Part shown: positions 32,440 to 43,167 of the stretch, in pieces | Numbering within the stretch: position 1 is the first letter of the stretch | Layout of the letters: each line of letters begins with the position of its first letter | Made by a program: the position numbers and the translations under genes | The notes under the pieces: generated by a model | The model's input: only the letters and a program-made list of their open reading frames with translations | What the model was told of the DNA's origin: nothing | Databases searched by the model: none | Assembly: GCA_030549205.1 (NCBI GenBank) | Contig: JAUKTV010000013.1 | Location: 124,001 to 188,000, forward strand | DNA: 64,000 nt | Source of the DNA: Apiosordaria backusii | Taxonomy: Eukaryota; Ascomycota; Sordariomycetes; Sordariales; Lasiosphaeriaceae | Direction: 5' to 3'

Positions 32440-34039
32440 GGAAGGAACTATAGACCGATAAGCAGAGTGTAGACCGAGAACTTGACAAGCTTTGACTGAG
32501 GTTCCGGGGGCTCGGTTTTAACAAATGACCTCCCCCTGGCACCAAGCAAAGTACCCCATCGGTTTGTTAATTTTCTGCTGGGCTTCTGGAGATCATCACG
32601 TCCGACATGCCGCGGTAGGGTGGCTTCCGTATGGCGAACCCCTGATAGAGTTCGACACCAAGGCGGGATGCTGCTCGGACGTCACTGACGTCCAAGCAAG
32701 GTCCTTGCTCTCTTGCAGCAAGAGCCCACCTCATTTTCATCGAGAAGCATAGGTAAAACCCCACAGCCTGACTCTGCGTCTCCACGATCGTCTCCAGTGT
32801 CGCGTGAGGATTTGCTGAAGACGGACGCCGGCTTGGCAGTTGCTCCGGTTGCATATTCTGGTCGATACCAAAGGCACCAAGGCATAAGAATTGATACGCT
32901 GTTGGAGGGGCACATCAACGCCTAGAAACCCCCAAGCCCACCGCTCTCCTCGACGTCTCTTGGCCCTCCTCCGTCAAGAAGAACCCGAGCCCGAGAACAT
33001 CTCTCGGCCGGCGAATGTCGTTGGCCATACCGGATATGTCGGAAACAACTCGGCACAGGGGTGGTGTCTCGATGTTACAGTACGAGGCCAAGGAGGCCTT
33101 AGACGAGAAAGTGCCTTGGAATTCCACATCCATATCGGGCCCTATTCCGCTCGATAGACGTCTCGGCAGCACAACCTGGAGGGGACATATCCATCCCGAC
33201 GACAGGGTATTAGTAACAGATCAATGACGACACACTAATCAACCAGGCATTTTCCACCCAATGCTGGCTGGCTCTTTCTCGTACAGTTGTGAGGCCGTTT
33301 CCTACCTCTGAACAAAATAAAGATCACCACCTGCTATGTATAACATCAGGTTCTCCAGCCAGTCCCGGAGCTATTCCAGGGGGGAGATGATGAGATACCT
33401 ACCGGGTGTTTCCGTTTCATGTGCAGTTTTCCATGATCGAAGGCGGAGTACTTTTGCAACGCGCGACGGGGTTTGGATTTGCACGATTTGCTACTTTGGG
33501 TCCACTCATTCGGGTTTGCGGGACCCGACTTTGCACTAACTCCTGGGGATCGGGGGATCGGGGATCGGGAGGATGCCATTTGCGATTTCATAACAACTAC
33601 ACACACGGAACAGGTAAACATGTGAGAACCTTATTTGCACTTGAGTGGCCGTGCAACAGACAGCGGTCACCTAGCGACAACTGCAACTACATCTATAACC
33701 AACAAACTCGCCGTCGGCGTTTCGTTATGATCACGGATACAAAGTACCTATCTTTTTCGAGGCGTTTGGGGACCGATTTTTGCAAACGGTCACTGGCAGG
33801 AGATTCGGGAACAACCCATGGCCCGATCCCCGACCCTAGTGGGAAATGCTGTGGCTAGGGGCTTGGCCGAGGATGGTGGAGACGACGGACCGCTGCCGTC
33901 ACGTAATCGGCAAACCTAAACCCTGCACGCCTCTGCCAACGACACTTCTTCAACACATGACAGTCTTTTCCATCTCCTGGTCGCTTGAACTGGTGTGTCA
34001 ACGACTGTGAAACACCGCGGCATCCAAATTATGCAACTG
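32440..34039. other. Intergenic, no gene seen
   Basis: About 1.6 kb. The short frames present show no domain and no convincing splice sites. A short tandem of GGGATCGG-like units lies near 33546-33570. Confidence 0.4.
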
Positions 34040-34836
34040 TCATCGAGCGGCTGATCGAGATTCAGAACCAGACCCGCGCCTTCGGCTCCGTTTGGCAAAC
34101 AACAACCCGCACACGTTACAGAGTGTTGCTGGTCCCGCAGGCCCTGTTCGCCAGCGAGGGCTGTCCACCACACCACACTTTTTGCATGCCGTGAGGCTGC
34201 TGATATCGCTCTGTTCGGTTCCTCAAGTCAGCAATCATCCTCAGTCAATTCCAAGCAAATGGTCAACTCACATCTCGCCTCCTTGCCCGCTTCCGTCTCT
34301 TCGCATTTGGAGGCTTGTCATCTTCGTGCATCCATTCCAAGGTTTCGGCTGCCTTCCGGCTATGAACATTAAGATCCCCCACGGCGTGCAACAGGCCCCA
34401 TGATAGTTGGGTCATGGACACCAGGTCAATCTGTTTTGGCAGCGCGTGGATCACGAACACATCATCAGCTGCTGTCACCTGTGACGCTCGGTATTGACTA
34501 TACACCTCAGCGAAGCGAAGAAGCTCCTGTGCACCTTGGCGGACCTAAACCCTCAAATGTCAGTAGATGGGTCTCGAAAAAGGCAGCTCAGGATAACCTC
34601 ACCCTCCAGAAGCCCTTTTCCATGCCATAGGAAAAGGATTCATCTCGCGAGATTTCGGTGGCGATGGAGAGGGCCGACGAGTTTTCAGAAAGTCTGCTTG
34701 TGCTGACTGAGCTCTGAAGAGTATGGCGATGGGCTGCTGGATCTGCTTCGGGATGGGGGCTAGATGTACGGATTGGGAGTTCATGGGTGGGTGATGTTTG
34801 CAATATTGGCCCGTTCAGTCCAAACGCTGACGCCAT
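34040..34836 (-). CDS. GATA zinc-finger transcription factor (WC-2-like finger)
   Basis: A 225-aa protein from three exons: 34836-34603, 34544-34272 and 34210-34040. The introns of 58 and 61 bp have GTGAGG and GTGAGT donors and TTTAG and ACAG acceptors, and all phases are 0. The third exon encodes one GATA finger, C-x2-C-x18-C-x2-C (Cys178, 181, 200, 203), with S-P-R-W-R-T-G-P and L-C-N-V-C-G-L. The 18-residue loop is the type found in the light regulators WC-1 and WC-2. A basic R-R-K-R-A-R-R-R cluster precedes the finger and K-R-S-R-R-R follows it, fitting nuclear import and DNA binding. The N-terminal half is Ser-rich, and a helical region lies at about 80-150. No PAS domain is obvious and the protein is much shorter than WC-2, so its role is open. 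Confidence 0.8.
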
Positions 34837-35656
34837 TGGATCTTTCTGTTGAGTCTCCGACCGATGGCAGGATGCTGATGTTTGCTGCACTGAGTGACAC
34901 AATGGGAGCAAGAAGCCAGGTATGTACCGCTAAAGACTTCCCCTAAATCGTGCTTTTGGCTGGGTATCGTAGCTGCGCTTTTGTGTAGACCACGGTGGCA
35001 AAGAAGGCGTCGCAAAATTCGCGGGTATAAGGTGACAAAGCCGGGAGATCGTCCCTACCATGTGTAACCAGCACTTACCGGCATCTTCCCGGAAACGACT
35101 GTCCGGGCCTGGCCAGGCCACTGGCGTGTGGCAACGGACAAAGCGATGGGCTGAACTACTGACATCAAAGTCTCAAACTTTATTATCAACCGTGAACATG
35201 GTGCAGATGACACTTGAATTGTTGCTTTTCTTCGGATCCAATGGCCGTTTTTCTTGGTCACACATTGACCAATAGCACGCAATCATCAGCTTGCATTTTG
35301 ATTGGATGAACATACCCCTTTTGAGTCAATGTCAATATGGGTCTACCCCTGGGTCATGACTTCAGACTCCATCACGAGAATCACAAAAGCGCAATGAACA
35401 GTTGACCGTATCGATATAAAGCTCAGTCAATACAGCTCCATTCTTCAGGTCATGCCCCGCAAATCAAATAAACCCCGTTGTTATGCTACTTTTCAGCGCC
35501 GTGTGACTACTTCCTTATGCCTGTGCCTATGCCTATTCATGCGACTTTCAAGTCTCCGATCACCTTCTTAAGCCTCAGCTCGGATCAGGCTTCTCATTTT
35601 CGATATGCCTTGACTACACCTGCAGACCGGGTTAGACAGCCCCTGGACCCCGATGC
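34837..35656. other. Intergenic, no gene seen
   Basis: About 820 bp upstream of the GATA factor. An open frame extends upstream from 34836 to 34911 but has no ATG. No other coding content was recognised. Confidence 0.4.
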
Positions 35657-37372
35657 CTAGGGCTTCTCATTACCCACCATATATGATGTCATCCCGAGAA
35701 ACACTTGATCAGCAATCTCCAATGTCTGCCCCTGTTGGTAGTACCGAAAAATAGCACCGCTCAACTTCTCTCCTTCGAGATTCAACTTTCCCTTCGTCAC
35801 CAAATAGCTGATCATATCCACCACCATGCTTGTCCTCGCAAATCTAGCATTCGGATCTAGGAACAGCTTTCGGTCCCACAAATCACCCATGTTGTTAAGA
35901 ACGAGTCGAATAGCTGTTTTACATCTTGCCTGGATCCTGTCAAAAGAGTGGCCCTCTGTGCCCGATAGAGATTCAATGTCATGCAATGGAACAGTTTCCA
36001 CTGGTTGCCAAGATAGTCCTCATCCCTACGATGCAGCAGGACAATTTCGAGTGGTGAGAGCCGCATCGAGATCGTTGGATCTAATTGCACAGCGGATTTG
36101 GTGCGAGGGGCTCGTTGATTTGATCTTGGCTTGTTTCTGTTATGGAAAGGCATCGTCTCAGCCTCTGTCCATGGCGCCCAAGGCGCGCCCGCACGGATGA
36201 GCACCATGGCCAGCTCGACATGGGTGACATCGAGTACCGCTTGCTGTAGTGGGGTGATCTGAAGGATCTCTGGTCCTGGATGGGCGCCGACGCTGGTTGC
36301 TTGGTAGAAGACTGGTCCAAATGGGCTGAGTATCTTCAGGTCAAGTAAGTGCTTCAACATTTCTGCGCGTTTCTTCATGCGCTCGGGGGCTAATCCCTGC
36401 CGGGCGAACAGTATCGGGTAGATCTGGCTGCCGAGAAGATTTGCAGTCTCCCCACCGTACACCCCTTTCCCAGCCAGTCCTTGCAAATGTCAACGACGCT
36501 GAGATGGGCTGCAATGCCCAACGAGTCGAACTCCACAGTTGCCCAGCTGTCGTACTCGACTATCGAACACAGCCTCTGGAGCACAGCTCGATGTGTCGAG
36601 AGCTCAAAGGATAGTATGAGCTCTTTAAAAGATAGCATGAGCTCTTTTAAATCTCGTTTTTCTAGGAGTATGATAGGTAAAGAGGAACTTCAATCCGCCT
36701 GACAGCTGCGTAGGAGTTTGTCGAACGCCAATGAAGGACACATCATTATATCTATATAGTCGACATATCGGTGCCGGTAGTCGAAAGAAGACCGACATGA
36801 TTACTAGAATGTTACTAGTATTGGGCCTTCTGGCACAAAATCAAGATATAATATTACAAGACAAACTAGCTCTCATGTTCCCTCCGCATTACCTTCCTAA
36901 ACTACTGCATATTCGGTTCTTCAATAAATTGCTGGGTATCATCATCCTTAACGCCGTCTGGCCCATTCCTTGCCCCTCTCTGCTCTGCGAGACACAAATT
37001 AAGGTACCATTAACCCCCCAAACCCCAAATAAACCCAGATTATTTCGGTCTTTGACCTCTCTACAATATCCATCATGCTATCCCGATGCTTCAAATACAT
37101 CTGGGTGGCGACCCGGTCGACACTTGGAACATTGTGTTGGATGCCCCAGTACAGCGCCGGTAGCTTCTTTTGCTTCTCGGTGGCCCCCTTGTGGAGGTGA
37201 AATTCCTTTCTGAGGGCGTCTCTCATTTCAACTCGTACAGTCTCTCGACGAGAATCGGGTGATTTCCGCAGACGGTGATGACATTGGCCAAGTCCAGCAT
37301 ATTCAGCCCCTCGGTGATCATACTGATCAGTTCCCAAGGCAGCTTGGTTAATTTGCATTTTGGGCTGGGCAT
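35657..37372 (-). pseudogene. F-box/ankyrin-like protein gene, multiply frameshifted
   Basis: From ATG 37372 the sequence reads an F-box-like N-terminus, K-L-T-K-L-P-W-E-L-I-S-M-I, with the Leu-Pro pair and hydrophobic helices of the family. The frame breaks near 37225 (E-L-K then a stop, against E-M-R-D-A-L in the next frame). It continues to a stop at 36999, and 36700-36998 is AT-rich without coding sense. Protein-like sequence resumes near 36640 with R-A-V-L-Q-R-L-C-S-I-V, shifts frame near 36480 around I-C-K-G-L-A-G-K-G, and shifts again near 36000. It ends at 35657. Units such as T-P-L-Q-Q-A-V-L-D-V-T-H-V-E-L-A look ankyrin-like. F-box proteins recruit substrates to SCF ubiquitin ligases; this copy is not functional as it stands. 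That both halves belong to one gene is inferred from order and strand. Confidence 0.55.
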
Positions 37373-38462
37373 GATGACGGTGATGTTCTTGAGAGGATAG
37401 CTTGCTTGGAGAGGTGGACTAGTTGGGAAGATGCGGTTCTTGAAAAGTCGCGATAATTGAGGGTAGCGATTCCTGAGGAAGGCGGCTTGCTGGAAAGCTG
37501 TGTTATTAGAGAGTCGGCTCCTCGGGGAGGTCGTTCGTGGGAAGCCAGTTTTTCGAGCAGGCGTCAAAGGGGGTTTCAGCGCAGCGCCGACAAACCAGTA
37601 AATGCCAGGACGCGAGCGCAGGTATCGTTGCCGATGGCGCGACCAATTTAGGAGAGTCTTTTTGGCCCCTAATTCGTTGTTCGTTGCGAGGAAGTCGAGG
37701 GAATGAATGTTTCATCCCTGAACACCAGAGGGAAGAATCCGGTACCGGAAGAAATGTCCTTGAGAGTAGGCTACCCGAGAGGTGATGATTCCAGGTCAAG
37801 GTGCAGATGTTGGCCAATTTGGTGGTAGACGCAGTGAACCAACGATGTGAGCCTTGAAGTTTTGGCGGATAGTGTAGAAGCAGTCGGTTGGTATTGCGAA
37901 TTATCCCTAGGAGGAGGGCGAGTCGATGAATGTTGATTTCTGAGAGAATGGTGATGGAAACAGGCACGCAGTCAAGAACAACTTTCGAGGGCCTAGTATC
38001 TGGTCGTGGGAGGTTGAGTGAAAAAGACCAAAAAGAAAGGATCTCTGGTTGCCAGGCGGGAAAAATAAATAGAAGATGGGCTGGTACAGGAGCGGTCGCC
38101 CTCAGGAGCAAGCAGAGACAGGAGCAATTCAGGGCCCACAAAACCTTGCTATTGACGAAAGGATGTGAATAAAGCCGACGACTAGTGGGTCTTATTCACT
38201 TGCTAGAAGTTGTGTCATTCACTGGTAAGGATGTCACCAGTAAGGAGTATTTTATTGTCAGGCCTGCAACGGCCCTCCTTCCTTCTCTGCTTTCCTCAAC
38301 ACCACCCGGCGACCTTTTTGCGACATTCCCTTCACTTTTCCCTCTCGTTGCAAGCCCCCTACCCTACACAGAGTCGACAAGTCTCCTATCTGTGGCTTCT
38401 TGCAACCTCTTTTTCAAGTTCTTCATCATATATATTTCGCGCCAGCACCAAGAATTATCACC
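37373..38462. other. Intergenic with doubtful minus-strand frame
   Basis: A 211-codon frame at 38141-37506 (minus) has no ATG near its beginning, and only its last 90 codons look partly protein-like (Cys/Pro/Trp-rich). No family was recognised. The plus-strand promoter of the F-box-like gene at 38463 lies at the right end. Confidence 0.3.
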
Positions 38463-39764
38463 ATGGGTGAACCGCCAACGAAAAGACGAAAGGTGGATGA
38501 CTGCGCCAACGGCAGCAATAACCTTTCTCCAACTCTGAAACAAGAATCGCCATCTCCATGCGCCATTACTCGCTTAGAGCAACTCCCAAAGGAGCTCCTC
38601 TTGGAAATCAACGACTGCCTTGAGCCATGGGAATGGGCGGCGCTTGCGTTGACCAGCCGTACGATGTTGTCCAAAATCGGCTCAAACGCCCTACGTCTGC
38701 CAAAGAAAAGCCTCTACAATCTTCTGGTTCTTCTCGAAAAGCAGGGCATCTATCTCAGCGATATCCTGTGCCCAATGTGCGTCAGGTTCCATTCCACGAG
38801 TTCAGCCACGGCCGACACCTCGCGATTGTGTGAGAAGAATGTGCCTGGGTGGACAAGAGGGAAGGGGGAGGACCCGTTGCCCTCTTACTACCTCGCCCTT
38901 CTCGAAAATCCCAACAACGTTATCACCATCCCCTTCAACATGGCCAACGCAGTTATGCGTTCGTGCAACTTCAACATCAGCCCCCCTCTGCTCACAGCCA
39001 ACGACCTGGATTATGAATTCCAAGATAAACCATGCAGCGACGATTCTTACAAATGGATCTTCTACACAAAGTGCATGTTCCGCGTCACGGCCGTTACCAA
39101 TCCGACAACCGGGATGGAGGAGGCGCATCTCATGATGAAACAACGCACAACCGTCTCCCCTTTGATCCTAACATCAACCTACGGCGTCAAAGAAGCGAAC
39201 GTCAACCTCCTTCAGCGGCTCGAAGGTACAATCAGCCATCAGACAGGAAAATACGCATGCTGTCCCGACATGAAGCTCACACGCTGCTACCTTGATTGTT
39301 TTCAGACGGACCATGCCAGTGGCAATGGATGTGCCTGCCTATGGAATCAAAATGAGCCTTGCCATCCCTTTCATCGGTTCAACGATTGGAAGAAGCCGTT
39401 TCCAGGAACTATCGATACCTGTTCTTTCTGTGGCGCGAACTTTTGGTTGAACTTCGTCGAGAAGGTCAACGAAGGCGGAAGGATCTGTACACTTCTTGTG
39501 TGGAAGGACTTGGGAGAATGCCGCACTTGGGACATGAAGTGGCCATGGCCGAACCACGATGCTTTTGCTTGGGAAACTAAGTTGAGCACTGGCCGCTCGA
39601 GTGCTGCAAAACCAGAGCGTGTAAGCAAGCTCGCCGCATACAGAGCTTATGAGGGTGTACCACTGGACAAGAAAGTTGGACAATACATGCCTTCCTGGGC
39701 CACCCGACCGGCTTTCACACGACAACGCAGGTCTGTCAGGGGAACAACTTTGCCAGCCGACTAA
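38463..39764 (+). CDS. F-box-like protein with cysteine-rich region
   Basis: A single-exon protein of 433 aa; the ATG at 38463 has a good context (ATCACCATGG). A basic K-R-R-K-V nuclear-signal-like patch at residues 7-11 is followed by an F-box-like helix set at about 35-75: L-E-Q-L-P-K-E-L-L-L-E-I-N, then W-A-A-L-A-L-T-S-R. Cysteine pairs occur at C-P-M-C, then C-C-P-D...C-Y-L-D-C, then C-A-C-L and C-S-F-C-G, the last of which could bind zinc. This arrangement (N-terminal F-box, cysteine-rich middle) is common in expanded fungal families of unknown role. It probably recruits a substrate to an SCF ubiquitin ligase, but no interaction domain was recognised. Confidence 0.72.
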   Translation: MGEPPTKRRKVDDCANGSNNLSPTLKQESPSPCAITRLEQLPKELLLEINDCLEPWEWAALALTSRTMLSKIGSNALRLPKKSLYNLLVLLEKQGIYLSDILCPMCVRFHSTSSATADTSRLCEKNVPGWTRGKGEDPLPSYYLALLENPNNVITIPFNMANAVMRSCNFNISPPLLTANDLDYEFQDKPCSDDSYKWIFYTKCMFRVTAVTNPTTGMEEAHLMMKQRTTVSPLILTSTYGVKEANVNLLQRLEGTISHQTGKYACCPDMKLTRCYLDCFQTDHASGNGCACLWNQNEPCHPFHRFNDWKKPFPGTIDTCSFCGANFWLNFVEKVNEGGRICTLLVWKDLGECRTWDMKWPWPNHDAFAWETKLSTGRSSAAKPERVSKLAAYRAYEGVPLDKKVGQYMPSWATRPAFTRQRRSVRGTTLPAD

Positions 39765-40633
39765 TTCTGTGGAGAACTGGGTATCGTCACTGTGAAGATG
39801 GAGAACGAAGTGGCCTTTCGATGGCGCATGGCACATGATGCTAAAAAAACGCTTCAATCAGGTCCCCCAAGGGAAGGGAAAATCAGGTAGCTAAGAACTC
39901 AGTGGCTTGGGTCAAAGCAAGACTTATATACCTGAACTCATTTCGGTGTATGGGAAGTTTTATTAGGTAGATTCCCTAAATTTAGTACCTCGTCGAGATT
40001 GATCCTGGTATCAACAAAGGCCTCTTTTGGTTTGCGAGTGATATTGTCTCATGTCCAGTTACAAGCTGGTATTGTCTTATTAGCGAAAGATACTTGTTTT
40101 GGTTTGAGTGACTACGTGTATGACGCTGTGTCAGTCGCAGAAGTCCATCCAAACAACCTGGTTACTACTAACTCAGACCTTATGACTGACTGAGTTGCCC
40201 CTTGCAAATAAAACATTGACTCTTTATGAGTTTATCGTCGGAATAGGTATCTATTCAGGAGGTAAGACCAGTTTCCAAATTTGGAAGTACTGTAACAGTT
40301 CAGCTTACCTACCTGTATAGTCACACCTGATAACATTTGTTGGCTTAGTCTGTCGAGGTGGCCGAGCAACTGAGGTCCATGGGGTCCCAAGTAGACGACG
40401 AAATCTTCCACCCAGTCCAGGCGATTCAATGTCATAGACGCGGCAGCAGCCGTCTCGGGCGTCTCGGTGCGGCGGTCGCGGGGCGCCAGGAACATGGCGC
40501 CAAAGAACTGCACGAGCAGCGCCACGAAGGAGGAAGATCATGTCACCCTATTAGTTTGGTTTCACTACGGGGCTTATTCAATGAGTGCTCTTGATATAGG
40601 GTATTAGTATCCCAAATAGAACTTATGCGCCAC
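39765..40633. other. Mostly intergenic, one short minus-strand frame
   Basis: Within this stretch the minus-strand segment 40525-40320 reads as plausible protein: hydrophobic and aromatic, with R-L-D-W-V-E-D-F-V-V-Y-L-G. It is followed by a GTAGGT donor-like site. It could be an exon of an unidentified gene or a fragment. Nothing else was recognised. Confidence 0.3.
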
Positions 40634-41995
40634 TTAGCAGGGCATCGCTTTACACGACCGCAAAAGCTCTCTCTCTTGATCTGTCCTCTCATCCAAAACA
40701 AAGCCACGTAGTATCGAGTCGTCCACTCTCTTGCTGGTGAGGTAGGCGTCAAACATAATGACAGCGTCGCGCCACCTGTGCCTGTTGCCGGAACGGTCCC
40801 TCATGTTGGTAGCGGTGATGTAGTAAACTAATAGTCTAGCCAGGACTTCCCCATCCAGCTCTACATCGAGCCCTAGGTCGGAAGCCTTATCTCCGACTTG
40901 CATCTCTTCATGGCGGATTCTGCGCCGCTGGGCATAGAAGCTCAGCACGTCCCCTGGGTCCACCATGTGTCGAGGCGCCGCATCGCAACCCCCGAGAGCC
41001 GCATCTAGCACGGCCCGGCATTTTGCAAAGTCGCTTGCGGCTAAGAAGAAGAACGACAGCATGACTGCCAACCATGGTGTGGGGTTTGCAATTTTGTTTA
41101 TGAGGCATGCATGTGCCATGGTGGCATCATCGGAAGCGAGGTAGGATCCTAAAGCGGCTTGGCTTGATGCGTCGACCGGATAGGATGCGGGGGCGTCACG
41201 TAGACGGAGGAGGGCGTGTACGGCCGCCATGAGCGATGCGACTGCATTTAGCTCGAGTTCCTTTTGCCGAGTCCGCCGGGTAGAGCTATGCTTCCGACTG
41301 AGGTGTGTTGCAAAGCGATTATACTCGAAGAAGACAACCAATCCTTCTTCCTGTGAAAGAAACTCTACTAGTGGCAGAGAAGATCCGTTTGTCGGCACCG
41401 CGTAGTTGGCAGGGTGTGTGTGTGTGTGTGTATCGTTTATTCGCAGGAGGCGACCGCTGCGATGCACCGCGTAGTTGGCAGGGAGGACGACGGAAAGGAC
41501 GTCAAGCGAGATGGGAAAGGAGATGTTGTGGCGATGCAGCAAGTGTACCGTGTTGGTAGTTGTCTCGAATAGCTGCTGGATATGGCGAGGTTGCACGTAT
41601 CGAAAGTAGGGTTCGGATAGTAAGCGCGATAAGGGAAGGCGCCTACTATGGGGAATAGGGGACTCTAGGGTGAGTTGCCGTCTTCTTGAGTTCGATGCCG
41701 AGATGCAGTGCGTGATGTACTTATTAGTGACCTTGTGACTGTTGAGAACGATGAGCAGCGTTTGTTGGCATGAGAAGCTCCTCTCCGAGGAACACTGGAT
41801 TATCAGGTTAAAGCTGGTCAGCCTATGCACTGTGCCTTTTTGATGAGACCTCGCCATGATATGACCCACCTGCAAGACGTTTGGTTGCAACGCGACGCGT
41901 TTAACAATTTTGCGCAACGGCCGGCAGCAACTCGATAGCTGTGCACATTGTGCCCCAGATGAGTCCTTTGATCGAGCAGAGGATTGGGAGACCAT
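40634..41995 (-). CDS. Uncertain hypothetical protein
   Basis: An open frame of about 453 codons from the first ATG (41995), without introns. The C-terminal 220 residues look most protein-like: helical, with A-A-S-D-F-A-K-C-R-A-V-L-D-A-A-L and later R-W-R-D-A-V-I-M-F-D-A-Y-L. The N-terminal half is basic and of odd composition, so the true start may be internal. The middle holds a (TG)n microsatellite between two 19-bp direct repeats, read as a threonine/histidine run between two copies of P-A-N-Y-A-V. No family was recognised. The frame could equally be a partially decayed gene. Confidence 0.42.
   Translation of the reverse strand: MVSQSSARSKDSSGAQCAQLSSCCRPLRKIVKRVALQPNVLQVGHIMARSHQKGTVHRLTSFNLIIQCSSERSFSCQQTLLIVLNSHKVTNKYITHCISASNSRRRQLTLESPIPHSRRLPLSRLLSEPYFRYVQPRHIQQLFETTTNTVHLLHRHNISFPISLDVLSVVLPANYAVHRSGRLLRINDTHTHTHPANYAVPTNGSSLPLVEFLSQEEGLVVFFEYNRFATHLSRKHSSTRRTRQKELELNAVASLMAAVHALLRLRDAPASYPVDASSQAALGSYLASDDATMAHACLINKIANPTPWLAVMLSFFFLAASDFAKCRAVLDAALGGCDAAPRHMVDPGDVLSFYAQRRRIRHEEMQVGDKASDLGLDVELDGEVLARLLVYYITATNMRDRSGNRHRWRDAVIMFDAYLTSKRVDDSILRGFVLDERTDQERELLRSCKAMPC
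41396..41483. repeat. 19-bp direct repeat flanking (TG)n microsatellite
   Basis: The sequence CACCGCGTAGTTGGCAGGG occurs at 41396-41414 and again at 41465-41483. A run of alternating TG follows the first copy. It lies inside the open frame at 40634-41995 and looks like a tandem duplication of about 69 bp followed by microsatellite growth. Confidence 0.85.
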
Positions 41996-42013
41996 TTTTT
42001 TTGTATTGTGCAA

Positions 42014-42765
42014 TTGGCGATGTGAACATGAAGAAGAGAGGAAAGGAAATGGAGATTAAGGAAAAGTAAAAGTAAGGCGTCCTGTAGATTTCATCAATAA
42101 CCGGACCTCTCTAGGGAAGACAGGGTCCCGAAGAGAAGGCCTGAGCCACTGAGACTAGTTTTCTGTAGGTGGTAGTGCTACTAATAGGGCTACAGAGGGC
42201 GCGTGGCCAAAAGGGCCTACTTTTGTAGGCCCCACTGTTAGAATCGTTTAACAGTGGGTGCCAAGAAAGATTTTTTAGAGGGGAAGGTGTGGTTGCGACA
42301 AATGGCCGGTGGGAGGGATCACTGGATCAAAGTTGCAGCTACCATTTGATACAGGGAATGAGAAAAGGAGGTTATTCCCAGGATTGAGTGGTAGTATTAT
42401 TAAGGTGGTGCTGCGTGATGGATGATGTTGAAAGTTGATTATTGATTGTTCTGTGTAGAAGCTTGCAACCAGCTACTTATGGACCTGCACGCGCGCGTGG
42501 CCACCCACCTCATCTAATCTACCTACAAACACCCTTTGGCCAGTAGGGGGACTGTCCCGTATCAGATAGGTTCTTTTTAGGCTTTCAGGATCAGGCTTTT
42601 ATAGTTAATATAAAGGCTCAGTGATTTCCTCGCCCCCATTACAGAGCGGTCAGTTCCTATCAAACTCATCAAGGCACCTTAAATCCTCCCACATACTTGA
42701 TATCCGTCACAGAGGTAATATCTCGCTCGGATCTATCTCCATACTTATCGACATCCTTATCTACA
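42014..42765. other. Intergenic, no gene seen
   Basis: About 750 bp between the uncertain gene and the small cysteine-rich gene. No coding sense was detected on either strand. Confidence 0.4.
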
Positions 42766-43060
42766 ATGCTTCCTACGGCACAAAAAGAAAAACCAGAGCC
42801 TCCAAGAGCACTGCTCAACCCTTTACACGAACAGCGGATGAATACTGCGAGAGAAGAATGCCTGGGATTACCGGTTAATCGTGGACAATCTAATTCCGCT
42901 CCTATGAACGCGAGGAAGAAAAAAGATGGAAGATCGAATCCTGAAAGGTTACCTGAAAGAGTTTAAAGAAGGTTGTGGTGATTGCTTCGACATCCTCTTC
43001 TGCCTCTGTTGCCCGCTCTGTCACGTGTACAAAAGCCTCCACGAAATCATGTCTTTATAA
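42766..43060 (+). CDS. Small cysteine-rich protein, PLAC8-like pattern
   Basis: An 80-aa protein from exons 42766-42873 and 42926-43060. The 52-bp intron has a GTTAAT donor, an ATCTAAT branch point and an AAAAAAG acceptor; this acceptor is the only one of three AGs that keeps the frame. The N-terminal 36 residues are charged and helical. The second exon contains six clustered cysteines (53, 56, 62, 64, 65, 68) in the pattern C-x2-C-x5-C-x-CC-x2-C, with hydrophobic residues between them, and it ends in a short helix. This resembles the cysteine core of PLAC8 or cysteine-rich membrane-module proteins, but is shorter. No signal peptide is present, so it is probably cytosolic or membrane-associated. 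The first ATG of exon 2 (42926) could alternatively start a 44-aa peptide. Confidence 0.45.
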
Positions 43061-43167
43061 CCAATATACTCAATGGTCTCAAAGTCGATTCTCAGTGAAT
43101 CATGAAAAATGGCGACGCCGTAAGAGCCGTCTGACACAGACGGTGTCGTCCAGTAGCAGAATATCAT

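Noticed and set aside
33546..33570. GGGATCGG tandem as a possible CRISPR-like or binding array
   Set aside because: Only three imperfect short units without spacers; ordinary low complexity.
37506..38141. 211-codon minus-strand frame
   Set aside because: No ATG near its start and no domain; only its last third is mildly protein-like.
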